This document shows, piece after piece, positions 1-12,137 of a stretch of DNA of 64,000 bases. A program made the position numbers and the translations under genes. Position 1 is the first letter of the stretch. Each line of letters begins with the position of its first letter. The notes under the pieces are model-generated. The model ran no database searches, was not told where the DNA came from, and saw only the letters and a program-made list of their open reading frames with translations. This stretch comes from Ambrosia x helenae (Eukaryota; Streptophyta; Magnoliopsida; Asterales; Asteraceae), in NCBI GenBank assembly GCA_030844895.1, contig CM061223.1:7860676-7924675 (forward strand). The letters run 5' to 3'.

Positions 1-154
1 TTTGCTCGTTTAAGCTATTGAAGCAAGCTCGAACCAATCTTTTAGGTCGTTTGATTTTTTTAAATTACCTCAAGCTCGAGCTCTAAGGTTTTACTTTTGA
101 GCCGAGCTCGAGCCTAGTCAAGCTCGGGCTAGGCTCGGCTCGTTTACACCCCTG
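1..154. repeat. End of a hAT-like non-autonomous element inside an intron
   Basis: This stretch is rich in GCTCGAGC/GCTCGG words and ends at about 154. Read on the minus strand its tip is CAGGGGTGTAAACGAGCCGA, a common tip of plant hAT-derived MITEs. Only one end lies in the window. It sits downstream of exon 4 of the reductoisomerase gene, so it is probably in an intron of that gene. A shortened relative of the tip recurs at about 21421-21441. Confidence 0.5.
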
Positions 155-419
155 ACTGGAGAGATTAATATACATAAAATGCACATCTCTGGTTATGAGT
201 TGACGTCTCATCGGAAACAACAGTGTATCAGTTTCTTCACATTTTTGGCATTCTTAAGCATAAGCATTTGATTAAATGCACAAAACAGAAACATTAAAAG
301 ATAGCAAAAAGGGCACTACATCCTAATTTTCTAACCACAAGTTCATAACAAAGTTGAAAAGTGTTAAACTACAGTTAAAAAAAACATTAATTTAAATTTA
401 GAACAATCAATCAACCAAC

Positions 420-634
420 CTGAGCTGAATCAGATATCAATAGCAAGACCAAATCACTACCAGAAATAGTTTCATAAATATCTCCAAGAGTCCCATTCTC
501 TTCACTAAAACCAGCAGCACGAGCCTCAGCAAACGAACTCGAACCCTTCCTCAACCCAATCTAGTTTATAAAACATAATTACAAATTCATCAGCAGCATG
601 CTTCAATAATACTATCACTACTGCACAACACCAC

Positions 635-665
<31 letters not shown>

Positions 666-1293
666 ACCTTGACTACAATATCAGACTTTGCTTCAGCAAG
701 TGAATCCTTTAAATTCTGAGCTTGTGCAGGACCCTAAACAGAAACCAATAATATTAATAAACTCTAAAATATCAAACTATCAAAGCAGCAATATAATACA
801 AACCTGAGAACCCCAACCAATGACACCAATCTGTTTAATCCCTTTAAAAGCATCAGGCAACAAATGAAACAAATCTCTACCTCCTCTCACAATATACTGC
901 AAAATAATAAAAACCCTTCACACAAATCAGGCAAACATACAATCTTTACAACAAAGTTCACAACTTTTTATAAAAAAGATTAAAAAGTTTGCAACTTTAC
1001 ATTAAAAAGAAACAAACCTCTTCATGACCAGCAAGGTTGACCTTCTCTTTCTTGAAAACAGATGTATCGAAATCAAGAGAGACTGGAGAGTTGGTGATGG
1101 TTGGGGATGCAACCATACGAGCTCCAAGAGCAGACCCAGATGAAAAGGCTTGAGCTTTGAGGGATTTAAAGGGTGTTTTGGATGAAAGAAAGGAAAGGGT
1201 TTGGGGAGCGGGTTTAAGTGTTGGCGATGGTGTAGAGGAGGTGGTAGGTGTGACGGCGGAGAAGGTGGTTGTGGCGGCGGCGGCCGTCGTCAT
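420..1293 (-). CDS. Ketol-acid reductoisomerase, chloroplast precursor (5' part, exons 1-4)
   Basis: Acetohydroxy-acid (ketol-acid) reductoisomerase uses NADPH and Mg2+ to convert acetolactate and acetohydroxybutyrate in valine, leucine and isoleucine synthesis in plastids. Four exons join in frame with GT..AG borders: 1018-1293, 804-896, 668-733 and 420-560 (192 codons). Residues 1-60 are Ala/Thr/Ser-rich, as in a transit peptide. The mature start has SPVSLDFDTSVFKKEKV. Exon 2 carries IGVIGWGSQ, the Rossmann glycine motif, and exon 4 carries GLRKGSSSFAEARAAGF. The chosen ATG at 1291-1293 is 30 codons inside a longer open frame, because the upstream part looks like leader DNA. A TATA-like CTACAAATAC lies at 1369-1378. 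Intron 3 has a 26-bp poly-A run. The remaining exons (substrate domain) lie beyond the left edge. No break is seen. Family identity is secure; intactness downstream is unknown. Confidence 0.93.
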
Positions 1294-3577
1294 GGGTGGG
1301 AGCAGAAAGTGTTGAATGAGTCTGTGTGATGAAATGAGGAGTGGCAACTGGAAAGTGACTCTTCGACTGTATTTGTAGACCAATCTAATGTATTGTTTTT
1401 TATTATTGTTATTTGTTTATTGGGTTTAAACAAATATTGGGTTTAAACCCTAATCTAGTTTGGTTTAGCTAACGAAAATGGTACATTTTTTTGGCCACTT
1501 TTCACCGGTTAAGTTTGGGGTTTTGAAGATTTTTCAAATCGGTTTTAAAGGAGAACATTATAAACTGGTTAGGAACCTGTCAAAATTGTAAAATAGGTTG
1601 GTTTAGTAGATCCGCCTACTCAGCCTTAAAACCATAGTTAGTGGTTCGGAGCAAGTTTCTCGAATGAAAGAAATGAAACGAACTATGAACATCCTAATGT
1701 CATACATTGATGCTCGAAGACAATGGTAAGCTGAAAGTCATTCCCTAAGGAAAGGAGATACCAACTCACCCAAACTGAAACCATTCCCCTTAAAAGGAAG
1801 AGAGATGCCAACTCACCTTCTCCTATAAGTAGAGGTCACGACACTTCAAAACCGAACCAATTGCTCCGTACAAACTTGATAGTGGTTATTCATCTCTCTT
1901 AAAATGGAATATATTCCAAACATATACGCCATGGTTTCTTATGTCGACAAGGTATAGATATCTAAAGTTTTTATTTTTGATACTTTTTCAAACCTATTGT
2001 CGATAATAAGTGTAGTTAATTTTTTTTATCCATTTTCATGATATTATGTATGGATCATACATATCATGGTAAATTCTTTCGAAAGAATTTTGTCTTCTAG
2101 TGACTTCTACAATGGAATCTGTTAAGTAAGATTTTCGAGTAAGTGTTTCCATAATGAGTCAACATTGATATCGAAGCATCTAACAAATATTCAATAATAT
2201 GACAATTGAGAAGTTATAGAGTCTACAAGTCAAACCCTGTTAAAAGGGTGAAGACAAAAGAAGCACCCGGGCATTACAGAAAGAGGGTCAAATCTTTACC
2301 TTATCATTAAGGGAAGAGGACTCCAAGGCTTCTAGCGATTGAAAGGAACCGGCAACACTTCTGCTTTTGATATAACGTCCATTTGGCTAATACAAAGGAA
2401 GTGTGATAATTCTACTATATAAACGACCTTAAGGGTTCAACATTTGACACCCCAGGTCTTAGAGATCGCTTCTTATTTCACTCTTCCCTCCCCTTTATTT
2501 TACATGCAAAATATTTCTTTTTATTAACTCCCTGGAAGGAATTTCGTTGTGACGTGAATGATTAGAGTTGAGTCAAGCAGTGGCTGATCCAAATTTTTTT
2601 TCTAATGATGTTACTATTTTAGACATTCTAATTTTGTAGAACTGGACATAAAATTTTTCGGGTGGGTCGGTTTGATGGTTCGGGTCAGATAAGGTTGATC
2701 ACATAATAAAATATGATACAATAATAAAAAAAACATCGACATTAAAAATTTAAAAAAAAAAACGCATAATATAAATTCAATGGTCTTATGAATTTAAAAA
2801 AGAAAAACAATACTTAGAGTTGTTCCCTACGAGTTTTCATCTTTTGAAAAACGTTGCATTACATCTTCGACCGAAACTTGTTGGAAGAACTCTTTTTTCA
2901 ATGTAACAAATGCAAGAATCGTTCATGATGATAGGGTTTGAAAGAATTGAAGTGTCAGTCGGTTCGGTTGGAGGCACCGCACCACAGCCGCACATGTATG
3001 TTATTATCACTTTTTTTTTTTTAATTAGTAAATGGCTCAATAGTGAAGTGGGCTTAGGTTATATTTGTATCTAATTAGAAATTAGAGTTGAGCTCATTTA
3101 ACTGAAATTGGGTTGGGTCTAATGTAGTCACTATCGAAAAAATATTGATGTCACTCGAAAAAACTATGTATACATGTATATATACAACTGAAAAAAAACT
3201 GCTGTCCCGGGACTACGTCCCCTATACACATACCTCCGGAGTCAAGTAAAAAAAAAAACATTTTCTATAAGTGTTAACGAATACTAAAATTTTACTATAA
3301 CATCTCTAGAGCATTTAAACATCTGAAATATATCCCAAAACAAACATGTGTGTGATTTTCCTTTTAAAAATTATACCTAAATGAATAATTAATCATCCTA
3401 ATAAAGGTACATTTTGAAATTAAACAATGGACGTTTAGTTTAGCATTTCAAAGGATTTCATAAAGTAAGAAGAATATATAAACACGATACGACATTAAAA
3501 ATTTAAAAGTCGGTTGGTGGGATTTTGTTTTTGGGTGGGGTCAGTAACTTAACAAATGCAAACGAGTAAACACGAAA
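1294..3577. other. Upstream/intergenic block of the reductoisomerase gene, no gene seen
   Basis: Holds the reductoisomerase promoter and about 2 kb of AT-rich DNA. The part from about 1620 to 2500 has promoter-like text (TATA-type words near 1826 and 2420) that resembles LTR or UTR sequence of a retroelement, but no matching second copy or coding remnant was found, so no element is called. Short open frames here have no recognisable domain. Confidence 0.4.
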
Positions 3578-3585
3578 GTTACCAC

Positions 3586-5198
3586 CAGGGGCGGACATAC
3601 ATAATTGGGAGGGGGTGCGAATGTTGCGGCTCAACTTCGCGCGCGTAGTGGAAAATTTTTTTTTTTTTACGATTTTTCAAAAACGTTGCTACTGAAATAA
3701 AATTTACGTTGCTACTAGAATTTAATAAACGTTACTACTAAATGAAATTATACGTTACCACGTTACGTTACTCGAAAAAATATTTACCGAACTCGACTAA
3801 TGATAACTAATCTAATCACAATCCTACAAATAACCCATTAACCCAATAAAACATCCAAACTCCAAAGCCCAAATCTAATAACCTTCTACTTTCCCTAGAC
3901 CTTAACCCAATTACCCAAATAACTAAATAAGCCCATTACCTAAATAAGTAAATAAGCCCAAAATATGAGGGTTTTGTGACAAAAAAAAGAAAAGAAAAAA
4001 AAGCTCTGCAGATCTGATCGACCCACACAAGACACAGCAGCCGAGCAACTGCAGCCCCTCTGCCCCAGCCTGCCGCCCCTCCGCCGCCCTCCGGCTGCTG
4101 CCGCCTCTGACCTGTGGCTCTTGTAAGCAAACTTTATGATTTTTTTTTTTTTTAATTTATTAAGTTGAATGTATTGCAAAACTCTTTACCATTTCGTGGC
4201 CACGATGAATCGGAAACATCTACTTCTAAAGGTCTTTAACTTGCGGTTTTAAAGTTGATTAGTGAGAACAACCCGGATATTGGTAAGTACACATTAGAGA
4301 ATGCAAAAAAGAATAATAAATCAAGTAAGTAATACGTTTCTATTTCATTAATAAAGTTTAATAAATATTATATATTTATATGCTAATTGTTTATTTTGTT
4401 TAAACAGGTCAGGGGCCAGGGTTATGATGGTGCGAGCAACATGCGAGGAGAGTTTAATGGATTAAAAGCTTTGATATTGAGAGATAACCCGTCAGCACAT
4501 TACATACATTGCTTTGCTCATCAACTTCAGTTAGTGATTGTGGCTGTTGCAAAAAAACATACAGGTGTTAAAGAATTTTATGAATACCTTGCAATGGTTG
4601 TTAATACGGTTTCTGCTTCTTGTAAGCGAAAAATAATCATGTTGGAGGCAAAAAGAGAAAGAGTGGAAAAAGAAATTCTTCTAGGTGAGATTAAGACCGG
4701 AAGAGGAAAGAGGATGCCTTTCGGGTGATCTTTCGGTATTTTATCACACATTAAAGGAAGATGAAAAATTTGCAAAACTAAATGGAATGTGTGATCTTGC
4801 TCGTGTAATGGTGGAAACCGAAAAACATAAAACTTTTCCTTTGGTTTATCGGGCGTTGAAGTTAGCATTAGTTTTGCCGGTTGCAACCTCAACCGTTGAG
4901 AGGTGTTTTTCTAAGATGAAGCTTATCAAGACGGATTTACGCAATAGAATGGGTGAGGACTATTTGAACAATGCTTTGATTTGCGCGGTTGAAAGAGACC
5001 TTTTTGATAAAGTCAAAGAAGATGATGTAATGGCTCGATTTCAAGCTTTCAAGAACCGAAGGGGCGAAATCTATTAGGTATGTGTCTAAAATTATCTATT
5101 ATCATGTTATCTTTATTTCCTTTACATTGTATGAAACTATGGCGGAAAAAAAAAATTTTGAACGTTGCTACTGAAAAATATTTCTAGATCCGTCACTG
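3586..5198 (+). mobile_element. hAT DNA transposon, internally deleted
   Basis: Ends are CAGGGGCGGACATACATAAT on the left and, inverted, CAGTGACGGATCTAGAAATA on the right, the CAGnGnCGGA type of plant hAT elements. The direct repeat GTTACCAC flanks both sides exactly (3578-3585 and 5199-5206), the 8-bp target duplication expected for hAT. Subterminal CGTTGCTACT words recur near both ends. A GC-rich piece at about 4000-4110 looks like an old 5' leader or first exon. The transposase inside is truncated and frameshifted, so this copy is non-autonomous. Confidence 0.9.
4408..5077 (+). pseudogene. hAT transposase remnant (ZMYM1/TTF-type), internally deleted and frameshifted
   Basis: The first part, after an acceptor at 4406-4407, has RGQGYDGASNMRGEFNGL and HYIHCFAHQLQL, the central catalytic region of plant hAT proteins annotated as zinc-finger MYM type 1-like. 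It breaks near 4690. From about 4725 another frame continues with LALVLPVATSTVERCFSKMK and FDKVKEDDVMARFQAF, the C-terminal hAT dimerisation domain, up to a stop at 5075-5077. The DNA-binding N-terminus and a large middle segment are missing. It cannot make an active transposase; the family assignment is firm. Confidence 0.88.
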
Positions 5199-5206
5199 GT
5201 TACCAC

Positions 5207-5805
5207 ATGTATTTATCTGTGAAACATTTAAGTATACGTGTTAATCAAGTAAATTTAAGTTTCACACGACATGAACACCGTCTCTTTCTACATCACTAAA
5301 AGTAGCGACCTATTGAAGCACCATTATAGATCGATATACATATTTGAAGCTCAAAGATTTTTCTAACACGTTTGAAAATACAATAAACATCTATATGTTT
5401 TACAAAATGAAATTTTAAGGTTTGAAGGGTGACATTGTTCCTGGGATCGGAAAAATGCACGATTCTAATTGTTTGATAAACATATATGTCATGGTTGAGG
5501 TTTAAGCTTTCAACATGATTATATGAGTAGGTTTTGCATAGCCATTTGTCATAAACTAATGACAAAAGGGGACCACTTTGACGAATAATATGAAACTTTT
5601 AGATAAGTATAAATACATGACCATTTTTATATCAATAACAAAAAAAAATTATGTCATTTTCATCAATCAAACAGATTAACATAATTTTGTCTAAATCAAA
5701 AGGTTTATAAAAAAGCAAGCTAGGTTAATAATTGTAGAATATAGTGATAACGTACCAAGCAATAATTTCCCACTAAACAAAACATCTATCTATACATATA
5801 ATAAA
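5207..5805. other. Intergenic spacer between hAT and MULE, nothing recognised
   Basis: AT-rich single-copy-looking DNA with short open frames that have no domain. The bases just before 5806 should contain the left target duplication of the next MULE, but its partner on the right is lost. Confidence 0.4.
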
Positions 5806-6177
5806 GGAAAAATGGAAATAAATAATCCCAACTATTCACTGTTGGCCAATAACAGTCCCAACTACGGAAATCACCAATATTGGTCCCAACTTTCAAAAAA
5901 TTGGAATATGGTGGACCCACGCTGACGGAAGGTTAACACCGTTAACCTCTGCTGACGTGGATTGCTGAGTTGGCTTTCAAACGTGGCATAAGTTTGTTTA
6001 TAACACTGATGACGTGGAAATTTTGTATTTAAAAAACAAGGACATCGATGATCAGTTCATAACACTCAAACATCAATCACACACTCACTCTCAAATCAAA
6101 CTCTCACAACCTAATAAACCCTAATCATCAGCAACGAAGCAACGAAGAAGAAGAAGCTGATCGTCGATCAAAATCAA

Positions 6178-9100
6178 ATGGGGGAAGATACAATCAACGT
6201 CCACCTCTGGACTAATGGCAAACTTGAACTTGGTACTCCGATTGGAAGGTATGTTGGGGGGAAATCAAAAATATTGGGGTTAGATGTTGATAAACTTTCG
6301 TTTTTTGAGCTAGTAGATTATGCACACGAATATGGTTCATATGAATCCAAAGATTTTCACATGTACTGTCGTATACCACGTTATGGTGGTTTGAAACGTT
6401 TGGTTAGTGATAAAGATGTGTCTGAAATGGCCTCATTAGTTGGTAAAGATGAAAGCTTTATGGTATATGTTCAAATGGGTCCGATTAACAAACCTGTAGG
6501 AGAGTCTAGAAAACAGCCCATTGATGAGAATGAGGCCCAACCCAACATGAAGCCCAATACCCAGCCCAATAGCCCCTACTTGGTTGGTTGCTCTTCATCC
6601 CCAGGTTGTTTGAGTCCTCCTGGTAGTTCACCTGTTAGGTACTCAAAGCTTACAGCTAGGAAACAAGTTAGGTCACCAGTTAGTGGGCCTTTAGCTACAA
6701 TAGTTGAATCACCAATTAGATCACCATCAAGAGGGTATACTAAGGCTACAGCAGCTAGAAGGGTTGCATCACCAGTTAGACCAACACCACCACCACCACC
6801 AACTGTTCCACCATCACCACCACCACCAACTGTTCCACTACCACCACCAACTGTAGAAAAGGATAATGAAGAAGGTTCTGATGAGGAGATAAATTTGGTT
6901 GGGTTAGATGATATTGTTGGGTCAGATGAGGAGGTAAATATTGTTGGGTCAGATGAGGGATTTGATTTAGAGGGATCAGAAGATGATGATTCAAGTGATG
7001 AAAATTATAAAGTTGAGTTGTTGGATGATGCTGATGGTTCTGACCAAGATGATGATGAGTGGAGATCTTCAGTAGCTAAGTTAAGGAGGGCTAATGAAAA
7101 AGATGCTGATAAAAAGAAGGTTATACTTGAGCAGTGTCTAAAACAAGCTGATGATGCAGTAGGTAATGATCTTGTGGAAGCAGATAGCAGCTATGATGAT
7201 TCAGATGGTGATGTGCAAACCCCTGGGGAAAGTGAAGATGATGATATCAGAGGGAAGAAATACAGAGAACGTGTTCCAGTTGTAAATGACAAGACTAACT
7301 GGAGTAAGTTTACATGGGTTGTTGGGATAAGGTTTCCTACTAGAGATGCTTTTAAGGATGCTGTTAAAAGGTATGCAGTAGCAAATGGTAGAAATCTTGT
7401 GATTTCAACAAGTAACAACAACAGAGGAGGGCGTGTAGGTGTGAGTTGTGTAAAGGATTGTCCTTTTAAGCTTTGGTGTTCATATCATAAGGGGAAAAGT
7501 TGCTATATGGTTAAAACTGTGAGTGACAAACATAATTGCCAGAGAAGCATGATCAAGAATAGACAACTAACTGCCACTTTTATAAGTAAAGAGTTTTTAC
7601 CAATGTTTAAAACTAATCCACAGTGGAGTGCTAAGTCTATTCAGCTTGCAGTTAAACAAAAGTATAAGGTCCTCATTACTAAGTGGCTGGCCTACAAGGC
7701 CAAAGCATATGCACATAGGAAGCTTCATGGGTCAATGAGGGAGCATTACAGCAAAATTGGGTCCTACTTGGAAGCTTTAAAAACTGCAAATCCAACATCA
7801 ACATTTGAGTTGGTAACTGCCCCACCTGGGTTCCATAACATGGATCCAGAATCTAACTTGGAAACTTTTTTTAGGCTTTTTGTTTGTTTTGATGGGGTTA
7901 AGAAGGGATTTCTGGCAGGTTGTAGGAAGGTATTATGCTTGGATGGTTGTTTCCTTAAAACCTTTCTAGGTGGCATGTTGTTAGCTGCCATTGGAAGAGA
8001 TGCTAACAATCAAATGTACCCTGTGGCCTGGGCAGTAGTGGAAGGTGAGAATAATGATTCATGGGATTGGTTTATGTATGAATTAAGAAAAGCTCTTGAG
8101 GTCAATGATGGTGGCAAACACTGGACCCTCATATCTGATCAGCAAAAGGTAACAATGTGACTGTCCAAAGTTTATTATTTCTATCTTAAATATAATCTAA
8201 CTTGTAAAATGTAACAGGGATTACTGAATGGTGTTGCAAAGTGGTGGGAACATGCTGAGCACAGAAACTGTGCAAGGCACATTTATGCCAACTGGAATAA
8301 GAATCATAAGGGTGATGACTTAAAGGAAGTGTTTTGGAAGGCATGCAGATCATACAATGAAGCTGACTTCAAGGATGCTATCAGGGAAATGAAACATATT
8401 GATGACAAGGCAGCAGCTGATTTCTTGAAACAAGACAAGAATTGTTTTGTAAGGTGCTTTCTTAAGAATGATACATGTTGTGATGTGATAGTCAATAACA
8501 TGGCTGAAACCTTCAATGGAACCATAGTGCAATCTAGGTCTAAGCATATCATAAACATGTTAGAAGATATTAGGGTAGCAGTAATGACTAGGCTAACAAC
8601 AAAGAATGCTTGGATGTCAGCCCAAGATGTGGTTATCTGCCCTAATATACAAGAGAAACTTGATCAAGAAAAAGATTGGGCTTTTAGAAGTGAAGTCTAC
8701 CCTTCAGATCATAATGTGTTCCAGGTCAGGGATTTAGATGATGTTCCTTTGGACCCACCCCCTATCAAAATACAACCTGGAAGACCAAAGAAAAACAGAA
8801 AGAAAGATCCACATGAGACCCTTAAAAAAGCAGGTAATGTTTGTTAATGTATGTTTGTTTATGTATGTTTGTTTATGTATGTTCCCAGGTAAGTTGACAA
8901 AACATGGAGTTCTGATGACTTGTAGCAATTGTAAATAAAGTGGACACAACATCAGAAAATGTTCACAGCCAAAGGGGGGTGAAGGTACATCAGCAGCTGC
9001 TGCTTCAAGGTCTAAGGGAAGGCCAAAAGGAATGAAAACAAGGGCTCAAAGGTCTACTGAAACAACAGTTGGGTCAAAGAGGCCAAGGTCTAAAAAATTC

Positions 9101-9199
9101 AAGTCAAAGACCAAGCCAGTTGAAAGACCAACACAAGAGTCAACTGCAACTGCTTCTGAAAGACCAAGCCAGTTGAAGAAACTCAAATCAGTTGCTTAG
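6178..9199 (+). pseudogene. MuDR-family transposase with N-terminal PB1-like domain, one nonsense codon
   Basis: Three exons join cleanly: 6178-8148, 8218-8833 and 8889-9199. Order: PB1-like domain (residues about 5-100), a proline-rich segment (200-227), an acidic Asp/Glu linker (228-350), the MuDR N-terminal DNA-binding domain (about 375-455), the MULE DDE core starting near residue 585 (VLCLDGCFLKTFLGGMLL, then LISDQQ across intron 1, then NMAETFNGTIV), and a zinc knuckle. In the knuckle, TCSNCK is followed by TAA at 8936-8938 and then SGHNIRKC, so a single stop replaces one residue of a CCHC finger. The frame stays open afterwards to TAG at 9197-9199, with a basic tail. Truncation would remove half the knuckle and the tail but leave the catalytic core. 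It may be a recent mutation. Confidence 0.9.
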
Positions 9200-9447
9200 T
9201 GGGACTTCTGCATGATCAAGTTGTCTGCTTTTGAACATCCTTTGGGATGTTGGTTTAACTTTATGTATTTAATGAAACCTTCTATGCTTTTGAACAAGTA
9301 ATATGCTTTTGTACATCACTTGATGATGATTATGTATGGAACCTTGTTACCTGTTTTGCTGCAAATGGTATAATATGCATGATTATGTATGTGTTTTGTT
9401 GATTAATGTTGTTATGTCATTAAACTGCAGTTTGCAGTGTTGGTTAT

Positions 9448-9615
9448 GGGTCAATATAGGGTTTCTTGTTTGAATACACTTAGATTTGTTTCAATATGGG
9501 TCAATATGGGTACAAAATGGTTGCAACAATTGCAGCCTTGTTTCAATATGGGTCAATATGGGTAACTTGTTTGAATACAGTTAGATTTGTTTCAATATGG
9601 GTCAATATGTACCAG
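9448..9615 (+). repeat. Short imperfect repeats between the two MULE genes
   Basis: Five to six copies of GGGTCAATATGGG-like words, twice combined with TTGTTTGAATACA and TAGATTTGTTTCAATA, lie in the gap between the convergent genes. They could contain shared 3' ends or be a simple minisatellite. Confidence 0.6.
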
Positions 9616-9738
9616 GTCACTTGATTCAATACACTGCATACAATGTCCAAACAATTTTAATACAAATAAACCATCCAAAACAAAGTTTTATTACACATTT
9701 CTTCCATTACATTGCATACATTGAGGATGACACCATTT

Positions 9739-10234
9739 TCAAACACTGATTGCCCACCATATTCCAATGACTACAATAACCAAACATAACATAATCTTTG
9801 AAAATGTTTTTTTCTCTGAAAGCTGTTTTCTGAGATTTTTATTCTCTTCTTGCAAGATCATCTTCTGCAACTTCAGATTCTCAATCTTCAAATCAACAGA
9901 TTCTTGTACAATTCTTCGATGTTCACTTAGGAATGCATAAAAGTCTCCTTTCCACATGAAGAATTTGCAGTCTTCGTTCTACTCAGAAAATAATTAACTA
10001 ACTTAGAGTTGAAATTAAAACCAAAACATACTAATTTAACACATAACTTACCGGCCATAAAGGGCAGCCATAGAATTCGTCCCCAAATCGAGGACTTTTT
10101 TGCCCCGCAACCCTCAAAATTGCTTGGATATCATGATGGCAGTACACATTTCCCTCGAAATCAACTTTAAACTTTGTAGGGTTAGGGTTTTTCCTGCCAC
10201 GATGTGTTGAAGATGATGATGAGCTGCCTTCCAT
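9739..10234 (-). CDS. GRF-type zinc-finger, coiled-coil, membrane-tail protein carried by the MULE
   Basis: Two exons, 10052-10234 and 9739-9978, give a 140-residue protein starting MEGSSSSSSTHRGRKNP. It resembles the plant group annotated as uncharacterized At4g04775-like. Residues 31-72 form a GRF zinc finger: a CHHD entry, the FYGCPLWP core, then after the intron EDCKFFMW. A leucine/lysine coiled coil follows (about 85-120), and the last 20 residues are a hydrophobic segment (IMLCLVIVVIGIWWAISV), a likely tail anchor. It lies inside the MULE, convergent to the transposase and ending about 540 bp from it. The reading frame is intact. Its role in transposition is unknown; capture from the host is equally possible. 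Confidence 0.8.
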
Positions 10235-10652
10235 GTGTGAATGTGTGAAGAACATGAAATTAGGGTTTTTTTGTGTCTTATAAACGATCGATGGAAATAA
10301 TAATATAATTTTTATTAATTTTTTTGCCACATAATCACGTTTGAAAGCCAACTCAGCAATCCACGTCAGCAGAGGTTAACGGTGTTGCTAATGAAGAAGT
10401 ACGGAAACAAATATTTTAGTTATTAATAGACTAGCTCTCTTCAACTCTTCCCACGTCAAAACCCTCGAAAACTGCCTTCAAAATTTGCGCACGACCTCCT
10501 TAAAACTGCTGCTACCTTGTTGTTTTAATTCCTTTCTTCCTTTGGGTCAGTAGTAACAGGCTAACAGCCCATCTTGCCAAGCCCATTTGTCCAATTGATT
10601 TACAGCCCACTTACATTTAAACTTCATATTATCGTTCGACTTCTACAATATA

Positions 10653-10995
10653 CACTACTAGAAAAGTGGCTCTTTGCCTACAAAATTTTCTTACAAAAAA
10701 AATGCGTCACAAATTTTGACAAATTTGCTACTAATTTTGACAAATTTGCTACTAATTTGTGACGAAAAAAACACCTTTATTTTGTGACAAATTACACAAT
10801 AGCGACCAATACTTTGAAAAATTGCGTAAGAATTGCGTCACAAATTTCCTACACCATATTTTTGTAAGAAATGCGTTGAAAATTGCGTAGCAAATGTGTA
10901 GCAATTAGTTTGCGACGAGAGTTTTTCTAACATCAAGGTTTTGTTGAAAATGCGTCACAAAATCTTACGCATTTCTTACGCAATGCGTAAGAAAA
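10653..10995 (+). repeat. CACTA transposon terminus
   Basis: Begins with CACTACTAGAAAAGTGGC, the CACTA end signature, followed by dense subterminal words (GCGTCACAAATTT, TTGCTACTAATTT, GTGACGA, TTACGCA) typical of CACTA transposase-binding regions. No matching right end with the same 3-bp duplication (ATA) was found, so this is a solo end or a deleted copy. Confidence 0.7.
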
Positions 10996-11287
10996 AATAT
11001 ATATTTTTCTTTATATTTGAAGGGTAGTTTCATAATTTGACTTTTGTTTTTTTTGCTAGAATTGGTTAAATGAAAAATATTTAATAATCAACTATTGTAT
11101 TTGATAAATTAGGGTTTGCAATTCAAAAAAAGATGACGACAGCTGGCTAGGTTCGTTGCCCATCACCTTCTATTGTGATTTAATAAAAAACTATTGTATT
11201 AAAATCCAATAATAATGCCCATCTATTTCATACACTCCCAATTAACTTAGCTTGTTAAAGTTGTTAGTGAATTTACGTTGAATAGTC

Positions 11288-11648
11288 GTTTTTTTAACGA
11301 TCAACTAAAGTATTGCCGGGTACTCTGTACGAGGCCCTCAATGGCCGAAAGGGGCCCCAGACGGCCTCTAGTCCGTACGGACAGAGCCTTTCAGCCCACC
11401 CGTCTCCTGTTCCAGGGAAAACCCGGCCTACAAACCCGCCCGAAGGCACGACGGTAGTGAACCAGTAAAACCTGGAGGGATCAGGAGTCGAACCCATGAC
11501 CACAAGGGTCAAGGGTCTCTCCATCACTACCCAACCACCTACCCCACCACAAGGGTGGGGGTATCCATCACATGCCTCCCGTGAGAATCGAACCCGGCTC
11601 CCCCAAAGAGAGAACCGACCCTTTTACCACTAGGCCACATGATCAGGA
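11288..11648 (-). mobile_element. tRNA-derived SINE
   Basis: Read on minus it starts at 11648 with an A-box region TGGCCTAGTGGTAA and a B box GGGTTCGATTC, has a GC-rich body with GTCGTGCCTTCGGGC, and ends in A(7) (T-run 11289-11295 on plus). A perfect 14-bp target duplication, TACGTTGAATAGTC, flanks it at 11274-11287 and 11649-11662. It also has a second GGGTTCGACTCC tRNA-like box further in, so the head may be compound. Confidence 0.9.
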
Positions 11649-12137
11649 TACGTTGAATAGTCTTGAATTAACTTTTGGTAAACTAGTAGGCCAAATGCAT
11701 TCAATGACATTTGACATGTGAAAGTCATTGAATAGTGTATATCAACATTTTCCTTGACAACATGTTTGGTGCGTTAATGTTATGTTCTACACATAGAGAG
11801 ATATACAAACAATACTAGCATCGTGATAAGTTAACAATACAAAATACAAACACATTGTTTAGAGGTACGTTATGCTTACACAACAAATTTTGACGTTAGT
11901 GCACTTCAATGCATTAGCAACCCTACCATATTCAACCTCAACGCCATATCGATTAATAATAACAAGATTTTTGAAAGATCAAGATGATAAGATATCCTTC
12001 AAGAATACACAATAGCTAGAAGTTATATTGTCCTCTATTTATACATCATCTTGATTTTGCAAATGAATATTCTCGGCAAAAAAAAAAAAAAAAAATATAT
12101 TAGATCCACATTCTAACAAGGTTTTTTTTATATGCAC

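Larger units (their letters stand above)
5806..10386 (+). mobile_element. Mutator-like element (PB1-transposase type), right terminus truncated
   Basis: The left terminus starts at about 5806 and carries AATAATCCCAAC and repeated TCCCAACT words. The inner terminal repeat, 5935-5985, matches 10336-10386 inverted without a mismatch over 51 bp. Beyond 10386 the outer 130 bp of the right repeat are gone, so no target duplication can be shown. The element holds a transposase gene on plus and a second gene on minus, convergent to it. The same outer terminal motif occurs in the 27355-29168 element. Confidence 0.88.

Noticed and set aside
1620..2520. LTR or pararetrovirus-type leader in the spacer after the reductoisomerase gene
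   Set aside because: TATA-like words and retroelement-like text only; no second copy, primer site or coding remnant.
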